DNA from: Cloeon dipterum | Taxonomy: Eukaryota > Arthropoda > Insecta > Ephemeroptera > Baetidae | Direction of reading: 5' to 3' | Assembly: GCF_949628265.1 (NCBI RefSeq) | Contig: NC_088789.1 | Coordinates: 23,553,883 to 23,617,882, forward strand | DNA: 64,000 nucleotides | Shown here: in pieces, positions 12,753-26,400 of the stretch | How the letters are laid out: every line of letters begins with the position of its first letter | Numbering within the stretch: position 1 is the stretch's first letter | The notes under the pieces: generated by a model | What the model saw: the letters and a program-made list of their open reading frames with translations, nothing else | What the model was told of the DNA's origin: nothing | Database searches by the model: none | Program-made: the position numbers and the translations under genes

Positions 12753-13985
12753 TTATGATATATTTGGCTTTTTCTCTGTCTCTGTGTTGTCTTCCATGTC
12801 CATGTCGATGTTTTCAGGAATCACTTTGGCAACTTTTCTAAGCTTTTTTGTGAAGTTGACAGGGCACTGCATTTCCGTCCAGCTAATAGGAACCATTGGT
12901 ACACCTACAAAATAATGAAACTGACTATGAGTGGACTGCTATTAATTTAAATTGTATGAAAAATCACCAGCTTCACTATTAGAGATGACGACGCCAAGCT
13001 CATTTTCTGCTGTTGACAGTTGGTAGGTGTGCACATCCATAATAGGAAGCTGTTTAGTTTTGCATTGAGGAAAATAGGTAAATTTGATTAAAAATAATTT
13101 TGAAAAAGTTAACAGCTCCTCCTAAACCTTTTTGAAACAATTCTAGGAGTAAAAACAGAAAATTTTTCTGAAGGATACAACTCGAGCGAGAATAATGTCT
13201 CCAGGTGCGAAGGACTCGTACATCTTGACTCTGTCCTTTTCTGTCGCTCTCACGTCTTCCTGTCTGAGGACAGCCCTGAATGGCCTGGTCAGGGTGATGT
13301 CTCCAATGCATTTGATTTCGCACATGCACTGTCTGGACTTGACGATGAGAACTCGAGCCGTGACTATGTCTCCAGGGGAGGGCACTGTGCTCTGCTCCTT
13401 CAGACTTTGCACTTGAACAATATTGATCTAAGGAGGGGAAAATTAGGAGCATGTTTTCATTCAAAATATTTATACAAACCTCAAGTTTTTTCTCTACTTT
13501 GACCACGCCTGCCAGAGAAGCGTAGATGTATCCCATCCGCTCAAATGTGCCCTGGCCAGCGACGTGGTCGTTTGAAGAGGCACACAGAACTTGTCCTGAA
13601 AGGATGAAAATTATTAAATGAGATTTTTACTAACGAGTTTTTTTGTGGTACAGTTACTGAGAAGGGGAAAAGATAAAAATTAACAGAATAATTTTTGAGC
13701 GTGAAACTTTCTTTTCTAAAAAGTTTCAAGAATTATTATTAAATTACATATCTACGCATTAATACGTATGACAATGTATGCTTGTAAATGCGAAGACAAG
13801 TTAAATAAAGTTGATTATAAATTCATGAAAACAGTTTAGGATAAGATGGTGTTTTTCATTAATATCTACGGATGTTAAGGTTCATAAGGAAATTTAAAAA
13901 TTATTACAGATTATCATTGTATCATAGATATCTATGAATGTAACATACCTGGTACACAAATAATTCTTTCGTTTGTAGATGACAT
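12753..13985 (-). CDS. Csl4: Exosome complex component CSL4 (EXOSC1)
   Basis: This is an S1-domain cap subunit of the RNA exosome, needed for 3'-5' RNA processing and decay. Five exons in transcript order: 13985-13949, 13595-13480, 13427-13179, 13049-12968, 12904-12753. The product is 211 residues, close to the family's usual ~195-210. It has the N-terminal domain (CVPGQVLCASS...GAGTFERMGYIYASLAG-like), a central S1 domain (PSPGDIVTARV...CIGDI) and the conserved C-terminal block STAENELGVV followed by VPMVPISW and MQCP, which are hallmarks of CSL4. The ATG at 13985 gives the typical short N-terminus before CVPG. The gene is tail-to-tail with Unc-89. Another exosome factor, Mtr4, is 25 kb away. 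Confidence 0.95.
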
Positions 13986-15465
13986 GGTGAAACACTTTCT
14001 ATACTAAATATCTTCGTATTTTCCCGAGAAAAAACTATTATCTAAGCACTAACTTCAAGCCGGCAAACTAAGTCTCTCGACCTCGACTTGAGAGCACTGG
14101 CATGCAATGCATGTGGTGTGTTTTGTGTTTCCAAACAACAACAAATCAGCCGCTGTCGCTGTTTTTTAAGGAGCGATAGCGAGAGTAGATGGCGCTGGAA
14201 AGCGCTCGCAGCTATGCCTTCTGTGGTAACGCGGGTAAATTTAGGGTGCGGGAAAAAGTAAGACGTGCTTTATTCGGTCTTACAATAATAAAATTATTTT
14301 ATCATAATTATTTTGAAACGTACTTTTAATCGTCTTAAAGGCTTAGAACTGAAAAAATATCTGAAGCGTCTAAAAATGGCGTCTTGAAACATTAAAAATT
14401 TGCTAAAACCTACGGAAAAGTGCTGATAATTTGCTATACAATCACTCTTGGAATTTTTTGTCCAATTTTTAGACAATATAATATGTTGAAAAACACCAGA
14501 CAGAGAAATATCAAAATTTTGTAGTCGGTTTCTATTTCCATTTTCTATTATGTAGCTTAAATTGTTAAATCATTCAAACATTATCTTCCAAGCGTGAAGA
14601 AATTCCCGTCTTGTTCTTTTTAGTAGTAAGGGTTTCAGCATTCATGCTAGTTGCTAGTACAGTGTGCGCGCCCTTCCCGGTCCTCGGACAAGGATAAAAA
14701 GAGCAAAAAAATACAAGAAGCAAAAAATTAAGGGTTTAGGTGTAGGGTAAAATTCATTCTCAATTTGACACAGTTATCCTTAAAAGTGAGAATATCTTTT
14801 AATCCTAATCAATTATTTTAAATATAAATATGAAACAAAAAATTTGTCCCTGCAAAACTGGATAGAAATTACTTTTTTTGAATTAAAAATTTGCTCAAAC
14901 TGAGAGTTGCTTGATAATGGCAATTTTTTTTCAAAGGAAATGCACGAGTTTTAATTTAGAAATTTAAGCTTTTATTATTTCATAATACCATTAATAGTGA
15001 AGTAGCGTACATTAACTACAAGTCATGTTTATTAAATTGTTTGCGTCGCATGTTTGTGAAAGCTTAGAAATTAAACGAAGACAACATGTATTATCAAACT
15101 CAAATAATATTATTCATGATTATTGTGCTCAAGTGCAACAAAACAGCAAGCATTTTGGCCCACCTGTGGCATTTATGGTAAAGTAATTATTTTGATGGAT
15201 GCCAAGTGCCAAGTTCAAACTCCTTAGACCATAGCACGATTTTAATTTAAGAATTTGGAAAATACTGACAGAATATATTGTCATAATATGAAATTCATTA
15301 CTCAACAAGCACCCAAAATAATAAACTCCAGTAATAGGCAATTCCTTGTACCTTGTACACCAATCAAAGGCTTTGCAGAATTATGAAAAAATGACTAATA
15401 TTTAAAATGGTACAAGTAAGAATCTAAACTTATATATTTATCACATGAAGCTGTAATTTTGCCTT
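13986..15465. other. Intergenic: Csl4 upstream region and CHMP5 3' flank
   Basis: This is AT-rich with no convincing exon. The 200 bp upstream of the Csl4 start, to about 14,240, are richer in GC and are the probable Csl4 promoter. Short open frames here (for example on the minus strand near 15,129-15,341) have no recognisable domain and AT-driven composition. Confidence 0.6.
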
Positions 15466-16578
15466 TTACGTAGCGTGCTGGATTTTAGGTAGTCCAAATT
15501 CATCAACCAGAACTCCATTTTGCTCCTGAAATTCAGCGAAAGACATCAGTTTAAAATTCAAATCAAAATTAGTTCAAATTTACCGCAATGCTGTCAGCTC
15601 CAGGTTCCCTTGTCGGTGCATTCGGCGTTTCGACAGCGTCAAGGTAGCTTGTGTCCTCGTCCAGGGCAATTTCATCGCCTAAGGCTTCAAGTTCTGCTTC
15701 CAATTCGTCCTCATCCACCTCAGGAGTGGCGTAGCTGCGGCCAAGAGCCTCCTGCACCTCGTCAGCCTGCTCTAGCATATCAGCCATATCGTCTTGTAAA
15801 TCCTGAAAAGGCAATTTATGTCGAATAAGAGAGGTTTTAATCATGGTTTCCTTAAAAGTACTTCGATTTGATCAATGTTGATATTCTTGAACTCCTTCTG
15901 CATCGACTTGACCCCAGCCTTCATTGCCTGGACCGTAGTTTGAGTGTCCTTGAGGGTCTGGGTGGCGTAATTCGCCTGCTCCATGTTAAAGGACTGATTG
16001 CGGAGGGACTCGCATTGCTGCTCATACCTGATTTTAATTAAGCAGGCGTAAAAACGTGTTTTAATTAGATTAAACTGCTATTACATTTTCCTTTGCTTCA
16101 AGATTCGCAGAGCCTTTTGCTTGACTGCATTCTTTGCTGGACCTTCACGCATTTTCTTCATCTGGTCCTTGTACTTTCGAAGCTCATTATCGAGCATATT
16201 CATCTTCTTTTCAATCGACTCAGCTCTGCCATCGACCTAAAATTAGGAATTGTTAATGTATGATTAATTTTTATCAATCACAAACAAGAATCAAACTTAT
16301 TATTAGGTTTCAATTTCGTAAATTTCAACGTCGAGAAGATAAATAACATGATATAATGTGAATAAAATTATTAATTTGGCTACGCAAGATGCCTTAATAT
16401 TATTATTTTGCGACACCTTGAATTATGCAATGCAATTATAAAGTGTTTGACTGAGCAGTGAACGCAAAAAATGAAATTTCAGAATTTTCCATTCCACAAA
16501 CTTCCTTACACTGGAAATGCAGTCCGTCAGAGTCGGTCCTGGCGTTTTCGGCTTTGCCTTTCCGAAAAGTCGGTTCAT
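15466..16578 (-). CDS. Chmp5: Charged multivesicular body protein 5 (ESCRT-III, Vps60)
   Basis: This ESCRT-III family protein acts late in multivesicular-body sorting and binds LIP5/Vta1. Five exons: 16578-16510, 16236-16085, 16027-15862, 15802-15584, 15525-15466. The product is 221 residues (vertebrate CHMP5 is 219). It starts [20 protein letters not shown], matching the family start, then has long charged helices ([31 protein letters not shown]), IDQIEDLQDDM, the acidic [18 protein letters not shown]-type C-terminal stretch and the conserved end [12 protein letters not shown]. The frame stays open upstream of the ATG, but there is no earlier ATG and homology begins at 16578. Confidence 0.97.
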
Positions 16579-17104
16579 CTTGTCTGCAAAATCTGATTTC
16601 AAACTCGAATCGAAGGAATTCCGCTTGTGAATCACTCTCTTCTCCTTCAAGGAAAGCTTTAAAAGCTTATCACGGGAGGAATAACATCAACAGTAGCGCA
16701 TCAGCTGGAGGGCGTTCCCTTCGTTCAAGCGTGATTCCAATTCTGGCCACATAGGTGGCGCTGACATGTTCTGCAGGAACTGGCAGCAACCAGCAACGCA
16801 ACCAAGCAAAAAATGAGACAGCGAGACAGGAGACAGACCGACTGAAACAGGTACACACTGACTGCTGCTCGAGCACCAGTGTCGAAGAGAGGCTGTGCGA
16901 AGGGCCGAAAAGCGGTTGCAACCGAACCCTGTTCACCACGCTTCCTCAGGTACTTGTCCAGTTGGTTTTCAGGTTGTGTTTGCACCAATCTAGTGCGGTG
17001 TCAAGGCGAGATATTGCGTCTCTGACGGTTTAAATTAGCCTTGCCGACGATCGAGAATTATTCAGAGATGCACCGCCCAAGTTTGGCATGCACTGTGTCT
17101 GAAG

Positions 17105-17126
17105 TTTCAAGTGCATGCACTTGAAA
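17105..17126. repeat. 22 bp perfect palindrome
   Basis: The left half is TTTCAAGTGCA and the right half TGCACTTGAAA, an uninterrupted perfect palindrome centred on GCATGC. It lies about 530 bp upstream of the CHMP5 start. It could bind a dimeric regulator or be chance in AT-rich DNA. Confidence 0.7.
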
Positions 17127-18217
17127 AAAGATTTTAAACTGATTTAATGAAGATTTTTTTCGTTGTCACGGGATTTGCCGCGTTTGCACTTCCGTGGTGG
17201 ATGCCGTACACGAGAATTTTGGTCCGTAAATTTACAAGTTGATGACATTAAAGGCAAGGTCAAGATTAAGCTGAGCGAGCAGCTCGAGAGACAGCAGACG
17301 GAAGCACTTAATTTAGTTTCGTATATCAAAGGCCAAACAAGTGCTTCCCTAAGACGAGAGTAAAATCGGGGAATTCCAGAGGAAATTAATTTCCATTTGA
17401 TATTCATGATGATTTGAAACCTGCTGGAGATTTTAGTTTAAAAAAACACATGCTTCAATATCATGGTATAAATAATCGTAAGGTCATTTCTGGATCACGG
17501 AGAACGCTACAGGGTCCAAAAGTACATCGTATAATATGTTGTGTAAAAATGAAAAGCCGGTCTGGTCTGCCTGGTTCCAGCACAATAATGAAACTTGTAC
17601 AGTCAAAATAATCTCTAAAACCACTTGACTTGAAAAAGATTAGCTTGTATACCGCAAAAAAACTGATTTATTTTCGTCGGAGATATCTTATTTCTTCAAT
17701 ATAAATACATCATCAGTCGTCGGGACGTATAACATAAATCCAAGCAAATTATCAATTGTTTGTGCATATTCAACAGCCTCGTTAAATCCCCTCGGTCGGC
17801 AAAGAACAAAAAGTGGCGTAAAAGATAAATTTGCTTTATCGTCGGCGAGAGAGAATCGAGAGCGATAAATTTAACGAGCGCGTTGCTGTGTCCATCCATT
17901 GGTCTCGGCCGGGATGCTGCATGCTGCGGCTGCTGCTGATTCGAGTTTCTCGTATTTTTCTCTCGTCGTTATCATTGGACAGAGTCACGTGGTGCAGCGG
18001 TGACCCGCACCAACGATTGACCTCTTCCGACAATTACGTCATGCGTTAGAGTGAACATTTTTTCAATCATCTCTCAACAGATTGATGTTGTTTTAACGAG
18101 CGAGTGAGCACCAGCGCAACTCGCAACGCGTGCGACAATTAAAATCAATGGCAATTACCGCATCCCTTAACTCACAAGAGGCTTAAAAGGGCGCCTTTTT
18201 TGTCGCTACCTTACAAA

Positions 18218-18595
18218 GGGTTAAATTTGCTTACCACCCGGTTTTTTTCACCACTGGTTTTTAACGCTCAATTTTTACCAATTTCTCGCGCAAGAATTGC
18301 ATAAAATGAATTTATTCCATTTTTCTTCTCTGAAAATCTAAAATTTCGGTCAGAGTGCTCAAAATTTCCTCCACTCTGCAAATATTTTCTTTTAAATTGC
18401 CATTTTGCTGCCTCTATTTCTCCAAAAGCTGATCTCTGACAATTTTTCAAGTCGAGGTTATAGACTAGTAATAAGAAAATTATTGCAAAATAAGGTGAAA
18501 ACATTACCCGCAAGAAACTGGTAAAAATTGAAAAAAAAAAACGTTTTTACCACTGCTCTGCATTTTTTTTTTCGAAAATGCGTTTTTCGCAACCC
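18218..18595 (-). mobile_element. MITE-like dispersed repeat, copy A (reverse orientation)
   Basis: This 378 bp segment aligns in reverse complement with copies at 36,042-36,426 and 47,999-48,327. Shared internal blocks include the CACCACTGG/CCAGTGG segment near one end, CGCAAGAA, AACTTGAAAAATTGTC (reverse complement here) and TGCAGTGCAGTGGTAAAA near the other end. The outer ends are GGGTTA... and ...GCAACCC. It has no coding capacity. No clear target-site duplication is visible. Confidence 0.75.
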
Positions 18596-20472
18596 TGCAA
18601 AGATTTACGAAGTAAACTTTAACCATTTTCCTGCTTAAAACCTGTTATTTGAATCTTTGGTGGCTCTGACTCTCTCCCCCACGTGTGCTCCCTGAGCTCG
18701 CCCGCGCTGGATGCTGCTGGAAACCTCCAGATGTTCTCCACCTCCAGGTGTCTCTGGTGGTTATACTCTCTCAAAATGTTCTCAAATCTTAATTAACGGA
18801 CTAATTGTGTCCCCAATTAATTGATATTAAAATAAACTTTCACAATAAAGACAAACCCAAAATCACCCTTATTAGTAATGAACAGCAATAAATATGGTTC
18901 AAATAAACCTCTACCTCGCGACGTACTTTACGGCCATCAGTTTAGTCCGGGGTCTGTTCATTCAGTTTAGATAACGAAATTCAATAATTTGTAGTTGAGC
19001 ATGTTTTTCGTGATTATTTAGTCCGATTATCACTCCTACAAATACAAATAGTGATCCCGACGCTCAGATTGTACGGGTACTTTACCCGGATCACGCCTGA
19101 GACACGTGGACAACTTTGCATCCGACTATCGCTCTTACAAATCATATTAGGCATTTTTTAAATTAGTATTCATTCTTTATAAATTTTATCTCGAAACAGC
19201 TTAAGTCTTTATAATTACCCGTGGTTAAGGCTGAATGTTAAATTTTTCAACTCTTTAAATGGCGTGTGTTAACAAAGTTAAAATGGACTTTAAACAAACA
19301 CGAATCGTGGAATTTCAAGCATTTTGAGCACACGTTTAATTAAATTAACATAATTATTATGACCGCTTTCACTGAAATATTCTCATTAAAAAAAAACAAT
19401 CTGAAAATTTTGTGTGAGTTTGATAAAATTTTCCCTGCAATAATTTGAAAATCTTGAATTATTTTTAAAGGCCGTTTAGGTTTTAATGATTTCTATTAAT
19501 TTAGAACAGGCGAGAGATATTAAAATACCAAAACTCCATATTACTTATTGAATTCTTGTAATGTTATCAGGGTTCGGCAATTTTGCAATGTTCAAAAATG
19601 CACCACTGGTTTTTTGCGCTAAAAAACAGCTGGAAAAACCACCAGTTTTAGGTTTTTCTGCATTTAACCCGTAAATAGTCATATTTCGCGCCAAAAAAGC
19701 CAGAAATTTTGGGAAATTTCGATAAGAGTTGATATTTTTGGTCTTTTGGTGAAACAGTGGCTTTAATTCTGATTTGGTAAAATCCATATTTTTGGTCATC
19801 CATTATGGCAATTTTTACCTTCCATGAGAATGCATTAGTTTTGGAAAAACCCGCGTAAACAAATTTTTGCAATGAGTGGGTTTATTCCAGAAAAATACAG
19901 GTTTTTGCTAGCACTGAATGTTTTATAGTTCAAATTACCGAGGCTATTTAAAGGCATTCTACAAATTAGAGGGATTTATTTAAGGAATTCCCCTCAGCGC
20001 CTTCGACCCACAAAGTTAGATTATTATGCACAATTTTCCTACTGAACTGATATTAATAGATTGAAGTTTAATCTTTTCAACTAGGCAATTAATCTTCTAT
20101 GAAATATAAAGTCTAAATTAGATATCCAAATAATGATCTCTCATTTGGAGATCAGAGAAAATTTGCGGAATCCAAGTAGAAAGTAAAGCTTTTCATTTCG
20201 AAGCAACGTTTTACGCAGAATCGATAACTATTTAAATTTAAAAAATGATTTTCCTCATTGCGCGAGAAGATTGTGGTATTGCACGCATTGCACGCGGAGT
20301 GATGATACGGCTAGGCGGGATTGAAACAGAGTGGTAAAAACGTGTTTGTGTTGCAGGCGACCGGCCCGAGAGTGGGGACTGCTGCTCGAGTCCCGCACTA
20401 CTCGCTGCTCCACGAGTAGTCACTCTACTCGGTTCATCTGCTTGTCGATCGGCTCAGCCAGTCAGTTCAAGG

Positions 20473-23400
20473 ATGGTTGTGGTGTTGCCAGGAGGGCCCG
20501 TGCGGCCCGAGGAGCTGCCCTCGGACACGAGGACGCTCTTCATGAACCACCCCAGCTATAAAGACTCGGCGTCGCAACTGCTCTCTATCCCGACCAAGGT
20601 TGTCGGACAAATGGGACTGCTCTACGTCCAACAGCGCGAATTCGCCGTCACAGTTCCTCACGACAGTAAGAATATTTTTCTGAGGGGTAGAGGATGAGCA
20701 GATAGTGCTCTGTATTTTTATTTAATTGTTAAAAATGAATCTCTGGTAAAATATTCATGCCATGATATTTAAAGGCTTGGTGTCCTTCCATATTTTCTTT
20801 ATGAATGAGTAATTTTATTGATTTTATTTTTCACGCAAACATTTCTCTAATTTTCAACAAATTTTTATTGTTATTTAATCAAGAAGATTGGAAACAGAAG
20901 AAATGTATCTCTGGTTGCAATGAAAGAGATGTAATGTCCATTTTAACACCTTAAAAAATATACAGACTACCGGCCTAGCCTTATGCTCCAATAAATCCTT
21001 CATAGTTAGTAGACTTTTGATCATCAGATTTAAATTAAACCAACACAATTGGAAAATGAACTAATTAATTCTCTTAGCTGCATGTTCCTTCAGAATTTAT
21101 CGCTCTATTCATAGAATTGTAAAATGTAAGTGCCTTTTGAATTGAGTATCAACAGGAGATTTTGTTTGTTACAGAAAACGTCACCATACTGGGAACAGAT
21201 GACGCTACCACGTGCATCATTGTTGTCCTCCGACACACAGGTAATAATATATTTTATTGCCATGCATGTTAGCCGCAACATGTAATCCTGCCATTGATGC
21301 ATTCCTCCTTGTTCATGCAAATCACCCGCTCCGAGGTTTAAATTATGGAAATGCACGCCACAATTTATTCCTTTGACAAAAATGAAAATGCAAGCAAACA
21401 AACAAAACCAACAAAAAGAAAATTAGAATTCCTTGAATGAGTATTGAATATTCATAAGATTAAAATTAATGCTCTGAACCATTTATCCTGTTTTGTAAAC
21501 TAAACCAATTTCGACTCAATCGGCTTTATTAATTTATGATTCTAAAAATTTTCAATAAAACTAATTAAAAGCTTCAATTTCTCTAAAGAGATAGTATAGT
21601 AAATTAAGAGAAATTTTACGGAGTGCAAAGCTAATTTTTTCATTTGAAAATTGTCTGTTATTTTTGGCCTAAAATTAACAAGCGAAAAAACGTTTCACTG
21701 AAGTATTTAAACGTCATTTTATTAAATGAAAATAATTTTTCTTACCTTAAACGAATTTAATATCACGTGGGAACATAAATTTATTTCTCCGTGACGTCTG
21801 GCAGGGCCGAATTAATAAAATCAAGTGCACACAAACTTCCCATACATAAATCACGCGCCCATTGCCATATAAAATCAGTGCTCGCTCTAAACGTGCAGTG
21901 TACAGCAAAGTGGCATCATCAAGTGCGCTCGTCCGAACAAAGCAACATTATTATTTGCCGATCTTTGTTTTTGTTAACTCGGCACCGTAATGTGTGCATG
22001 CGAGAGAAGGTATACAGCATTAATTTAGCGAGAGAACGAGAGAGAGAGAGATGATGCACTGTGTGTGCTGGCTCGCTCAATAGGTATTGGTTAGCGTGGG
22101 AATCGACCCGCCCCGAGAGAATTCTCTTCATCTCGGCAGACGGTGCTTTTTAATGGGCGGCAAGCAGGCACTCCCTCGCCTCGCAGTTAGTTAGCCATCC
22201 TTTCTCCGGCGCAACACCACTTTATTGTATACTTTAATTCAAATTAACAGCCCGACCGAGCCGAGCACGCAACGCTAGCTGCTGCTTTTCTAACAATTTA
22301 TCGCGGGGTCACTCCGGCAGGCAGGGTATTCGCCTAGTGTGTATTTAATTGCTCTCAGACTCGCATCATTCCTCAAGTGCATTCGGCTACAAATTTGTTA
22401 ATTGCTCTTGCATGGAGATTGGCCCAAACGCTCTCCCGTCGGGATAAAAATTTCGTTTGAAGTAACGTATTTCTTTGAATAGATCAAATTTTCTTTTAGG
22501 AACAGTTTTGATTCACAACAGAAGGGCCCTTAATGAATCTATGGTTCATGTTTTGTTAAAGCTTCATATGAAATTTATTTACTGTAGTTTGCTAAAACTA
22601 AATATTTCGTGGAAGATTCCAACAAACTAAATCCTTTTATTGATCTGAATTTTACTTGCAGCGGCTTTCTCTATTTATAGTTCTAAAAAAATATCTTATC
22701 AAATTTATATTTTTACTGCTGCAATAAAACACACGACAGCCATAAAATGCTACAGATTGAGCTTATAATATTTTTTATCTGTGCAGCTTCTGGATGTTTT
22801 CAATCCAAAAAATAATTTATCTCAATTGAAAACCCCAAGCTAACACCCATTTAAAAAATAAATCTGTTTTTTTAACGTCAACTCTTACAAATTTGCACTT
22901 TAGCATACGTATTTCCCTTTTTATTTTTATTCTTTGCTGGAAACTGATCTCCTAAACAGATTGCAAATTAATAAAATTGACGTCTCACTATTTCCAAGCA
23001 CTTAAACGAGCTGAGAATCAATTTACCTTATCTTGAAAAAAAAGCAGCGTGTGCCTGTCCAAAACTTAATTAACCACATTCCTCGATCCCACTATAAATT
23101 AGCGCCGGGCAATCACTTCTCGATCTGTGATATTGAAAAAAGGCCAAATTGCCGGTTTGTGCACGCCCGTCCCAATTACCACGCGGAGAGCCGGGCTCTG
23201 CTCCCACATCTAATAAAAGTAAAAAGCACACAGCTCACAAATTGAGAGGAGCATGTATATAATAATAATACGGTGCCCGTTCGCTGCTTGGTAATTTAAA
23301 TTAGGCACACACTGCCGGCTGGCTGGCTGCAGGAATTTCCATCTCGAGCATCGCAGGGCTGGAGAGAGAGAGAAAAAGGTTTCGCCTACTTTTTATTACG

Positions 23401-26400
23401 TACGGTGCGCTATTTACAAGAGCGGAGGCGAAGCAGCCTGCCAAAGAAAATAATAGTAATGACGCGTGCAGTGAAGATCTCTCTTTTCCATCTCGCCGCA
23501 TGTGCATGTATATACTGTATTATATAGGAATCGGGTGGATACGCAAATGGGCACTATCATCACGACACGCCGAGCCAGTCATGTCGGAATAGCTAACTGT
23601 ACCCGGCATTATCATTTCTCATTTTTGCTAGGATTGTTTTGTTCCCCGACTTATCTGTGTGTTTTTGCCGTCGAGTAAGTAGTGTGTCGGTACTCGAATG
23701 ATTGCTCCTTGCCTGCGGATGCTGTGTTGTGTGGCGAGCGGCGGTAAATAAAGCAATAAATAACTTGCAAACAGGGATTCTCGACTGCAGGCCGGAAAAG
23801 CGTGGAGCTCTTTTCGTGAAGGTGATTTTTCACGGTCACAAAGCGTAATTTATTTATGGTGGAGTTAAATTCAAATAAAAGTGGGCGAGACGACAGGAAA
23901 GCCTTGCTGGAAATTGCTTTATTTCTTTCTTTTCGGATGGAATTTCGTCATGAATACAAAATTTTGATGAAATTTCAATCATATATTGTTGTAACTTCAC
24001 GGAAATCATGGCCATTTCTGACTTTTGGAGAGGACAACTAGTCTGTGAAAGTTTTACTAACTTCTCAATTAGCACTAATGACAGCCAACTTTGGGCAGAA
24101 CGCTTAAAGTGGTCTTGAAATGTGCTCTTCTAAAAAGCAAGACAGCACTTTATCTCACCTCAAAATACAACGAAACTAATTTAACACGATATAATCGGTA
24201 CTTTTTTTAACTTCGTATTCGTCAGTATCTTTGAAAGGATCAATCGGAACAAACGCCCAGGCTGAAATATCCAAGATTTTTTTTTTAAATTTCTGCGACA
24301 GATGGTGATTTTTGCATGCGGCATAAAATTTCGTAAATTCCTATCTTTCAAGTATGGTTACAATTTTAGCTTTTATTTGTTATTTATTGAGAACAATTCA
24401 AGATTGACGCAGTGCTCGAAATATTTGCAAACATCAAAGTAGGATTTTTTAAGCAAAATAATGCAAATTTATTTTTACCTCAATTTACCGTGACTATTTA
24501 AAAAAAATGGGAAAGTGCCTTTTTAATTTTTAGAAAAGCGGCTGAAGTATGTATACTATAAAAAATTAACTTCCCTTTAAAAACAATTCTCCTCCCGGGT
24601 GGTCTCTTCCACCCCAACTGTTATTCGGTCCTGATTTAATTATTGCACATTTTTTAGATGAATTCCATAATAAGCAAAAAATTCAATAGACCACTTTCTT
24701 ATTGTTAATTTTTGTCCTGTAAAGGTCCGCTTTAAAAGGGCCAAATTTTGCTTCTAAATTTTCATGCAGAATCACGGACGTTTTTGAATTGAGAAGGAGC
24801 AGCCCATAGAAATGCAAACAAGCGCAGGATGTTGCAGATGCATTTTCCTCGTGCGGCGCCGTGCATGAAAAGAAAGGACCGAAACGAATGGAAAGATATT
24901 TATTCAAAAGTGCGGTGCGGTGCGGCTTCGTTGAAGCGTGCTTGCTGGCTGGCCGTGGCATTATTTGTATGAATGTTGGCGAGATGAATCTTTGGCAGCG
25001 GAATATCGGCGGGCGCGCACGGCCTGAGCGAGCGAGAGATCATGTATCTATGCGGCTGCAGGGTCGATGACCCTTCAGGTGCTGTATGGAGCCAGGCCAG
25101 CCAGAGGCCCCCACCCACCCCCACCTTCGATGGATACCTTTGCGAGAGCAAGCCAGCGAACGAGCGAGTGCTGGAATATATATTGTAATATCGAGGCCTG
25201 GCTATCCAGAATAACCAGTCACGCCTTAAGTCGTGACATCTAAATGGTGTGCTCTTTAAGCCGCGCGCCGATGTTTGTTGCAGCCTCTCTCGCGATATGT
25301 GTTCCACGGCCCGCGGCGCCATTGTACATACATATTCTCATAGTGTGCCCCGCGTGCACTGTGCAGTAAAATAAAAATCTGCCCTGATCCCTTTTCCGGC
25401 CGTCGCCGCGCGTGGTCCTTGTGTGAAAGGTTTTCCGCACTTTCTCTCGATAATTAAGTTTTTATAGGCCTCCGGGATGATGAATATTTATTCGGTAATA
25501 AAAGGGGATTTTGCGCTTCTTACTTTTAGCACCGTTTAGCTCTCAAGTGCTAAAATATTTTAAATAAAGAGGCATTTTTTTATACCCAGCAATCTTTTTT
25601 TTTAAATAAATTACGACTCACAGAGTATGTTTTAGCGTAGCAACTAATTCTCATTGACGTGCTCGTTAAAAAATAAAATAATATCATCTTACTTGGGTCT
25701 TTCGTAAGGGCCTTAAATCAATCTGAGTACCGATTATCGTCATCGCAAATCTACCTTGCCTTAAAAATCAGAACGTTTTATTTTTTGTCAGGTCCTATCT
25801 TAGAGGTTTTTCTTATCACTGAACTGGGTGAGCCACACTTTGCATTTTGCTTTTTAAATTCCAGATGGGCTTACAAAATTGCTCGTCAGGATTTTCCCAC
25901 AGTGCGTCGTTTGGAATAAATCATCCCAAAAGACGCAAAGAATAAATAAAATTTAATTATTATAAATCCCACAGAATGATTGATATTAAATGACGGATTT
26001 CACTACTTGAACTCTTGATTAAGTTCATAAAAATATAATTTTTAAGGCTTTCAACATGAGCAGGTGGTCGACAATTTTTTCTGAACTTAAAAAATCATTA
26101 TTAATCAAATATTGCGCTGGAAATTTTCGAAATTTTTGTTTTCTATCCTGATTTTTATGTACTGCAAATTAAGACCTATTTAATTTTAATTCTGAGAAAA
26201 CAAGAAAATTGCCACAGTTTGCTTGAATTTGTATTTATTTGAATCTGTTCTCTTTTGATCTCTTGACTTATTTTTTATTGGAGATGCAAAATATAAGTAC
26301 ACTGAAAATAATATCAAGTGTTTGCTTTTATTTCAAGGGTTTTAAATAATATACTGAGATCAAACTCAATTCATCATTTCGCTATTTCAAAAAACTGAAT

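Larger units (their letters stand above)
16579..20472. other. Intergenic between divergent CHMP5 and NTAN1
   Basis: About 3.9 kb. It holds CHMP5 5' flank (to about 17,050), a 22 bp perfect palindrome at 17105-17126, a MITE-like repeat at 18218-18595, and a second low-complexity segment at about 19,560-19,910 that shares words such as ACCACTGGTTTTT with that repeat. Near the right end an acceptor-like TTGCAG at 20351-20356 could begin the NTAN1 exon carrying the start codon, which would imply an upstream non-coding exon. A 66-codon open frame at 17163-17363 has no recognisable domain. Confidence 0.6.

Noticed and set aside
16579-16650. In-frame extension of CHMP5 upstream of the chosen ATG
   Set aside because: There is no upstream ATG and the family sequence begins exactly at MNRLFGK.
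17163-17363. 66-codon open frame on the plus strand
   Set aside because: No family resemblance and no exon or poly(A) context; could be chance in a GC-richer patch.
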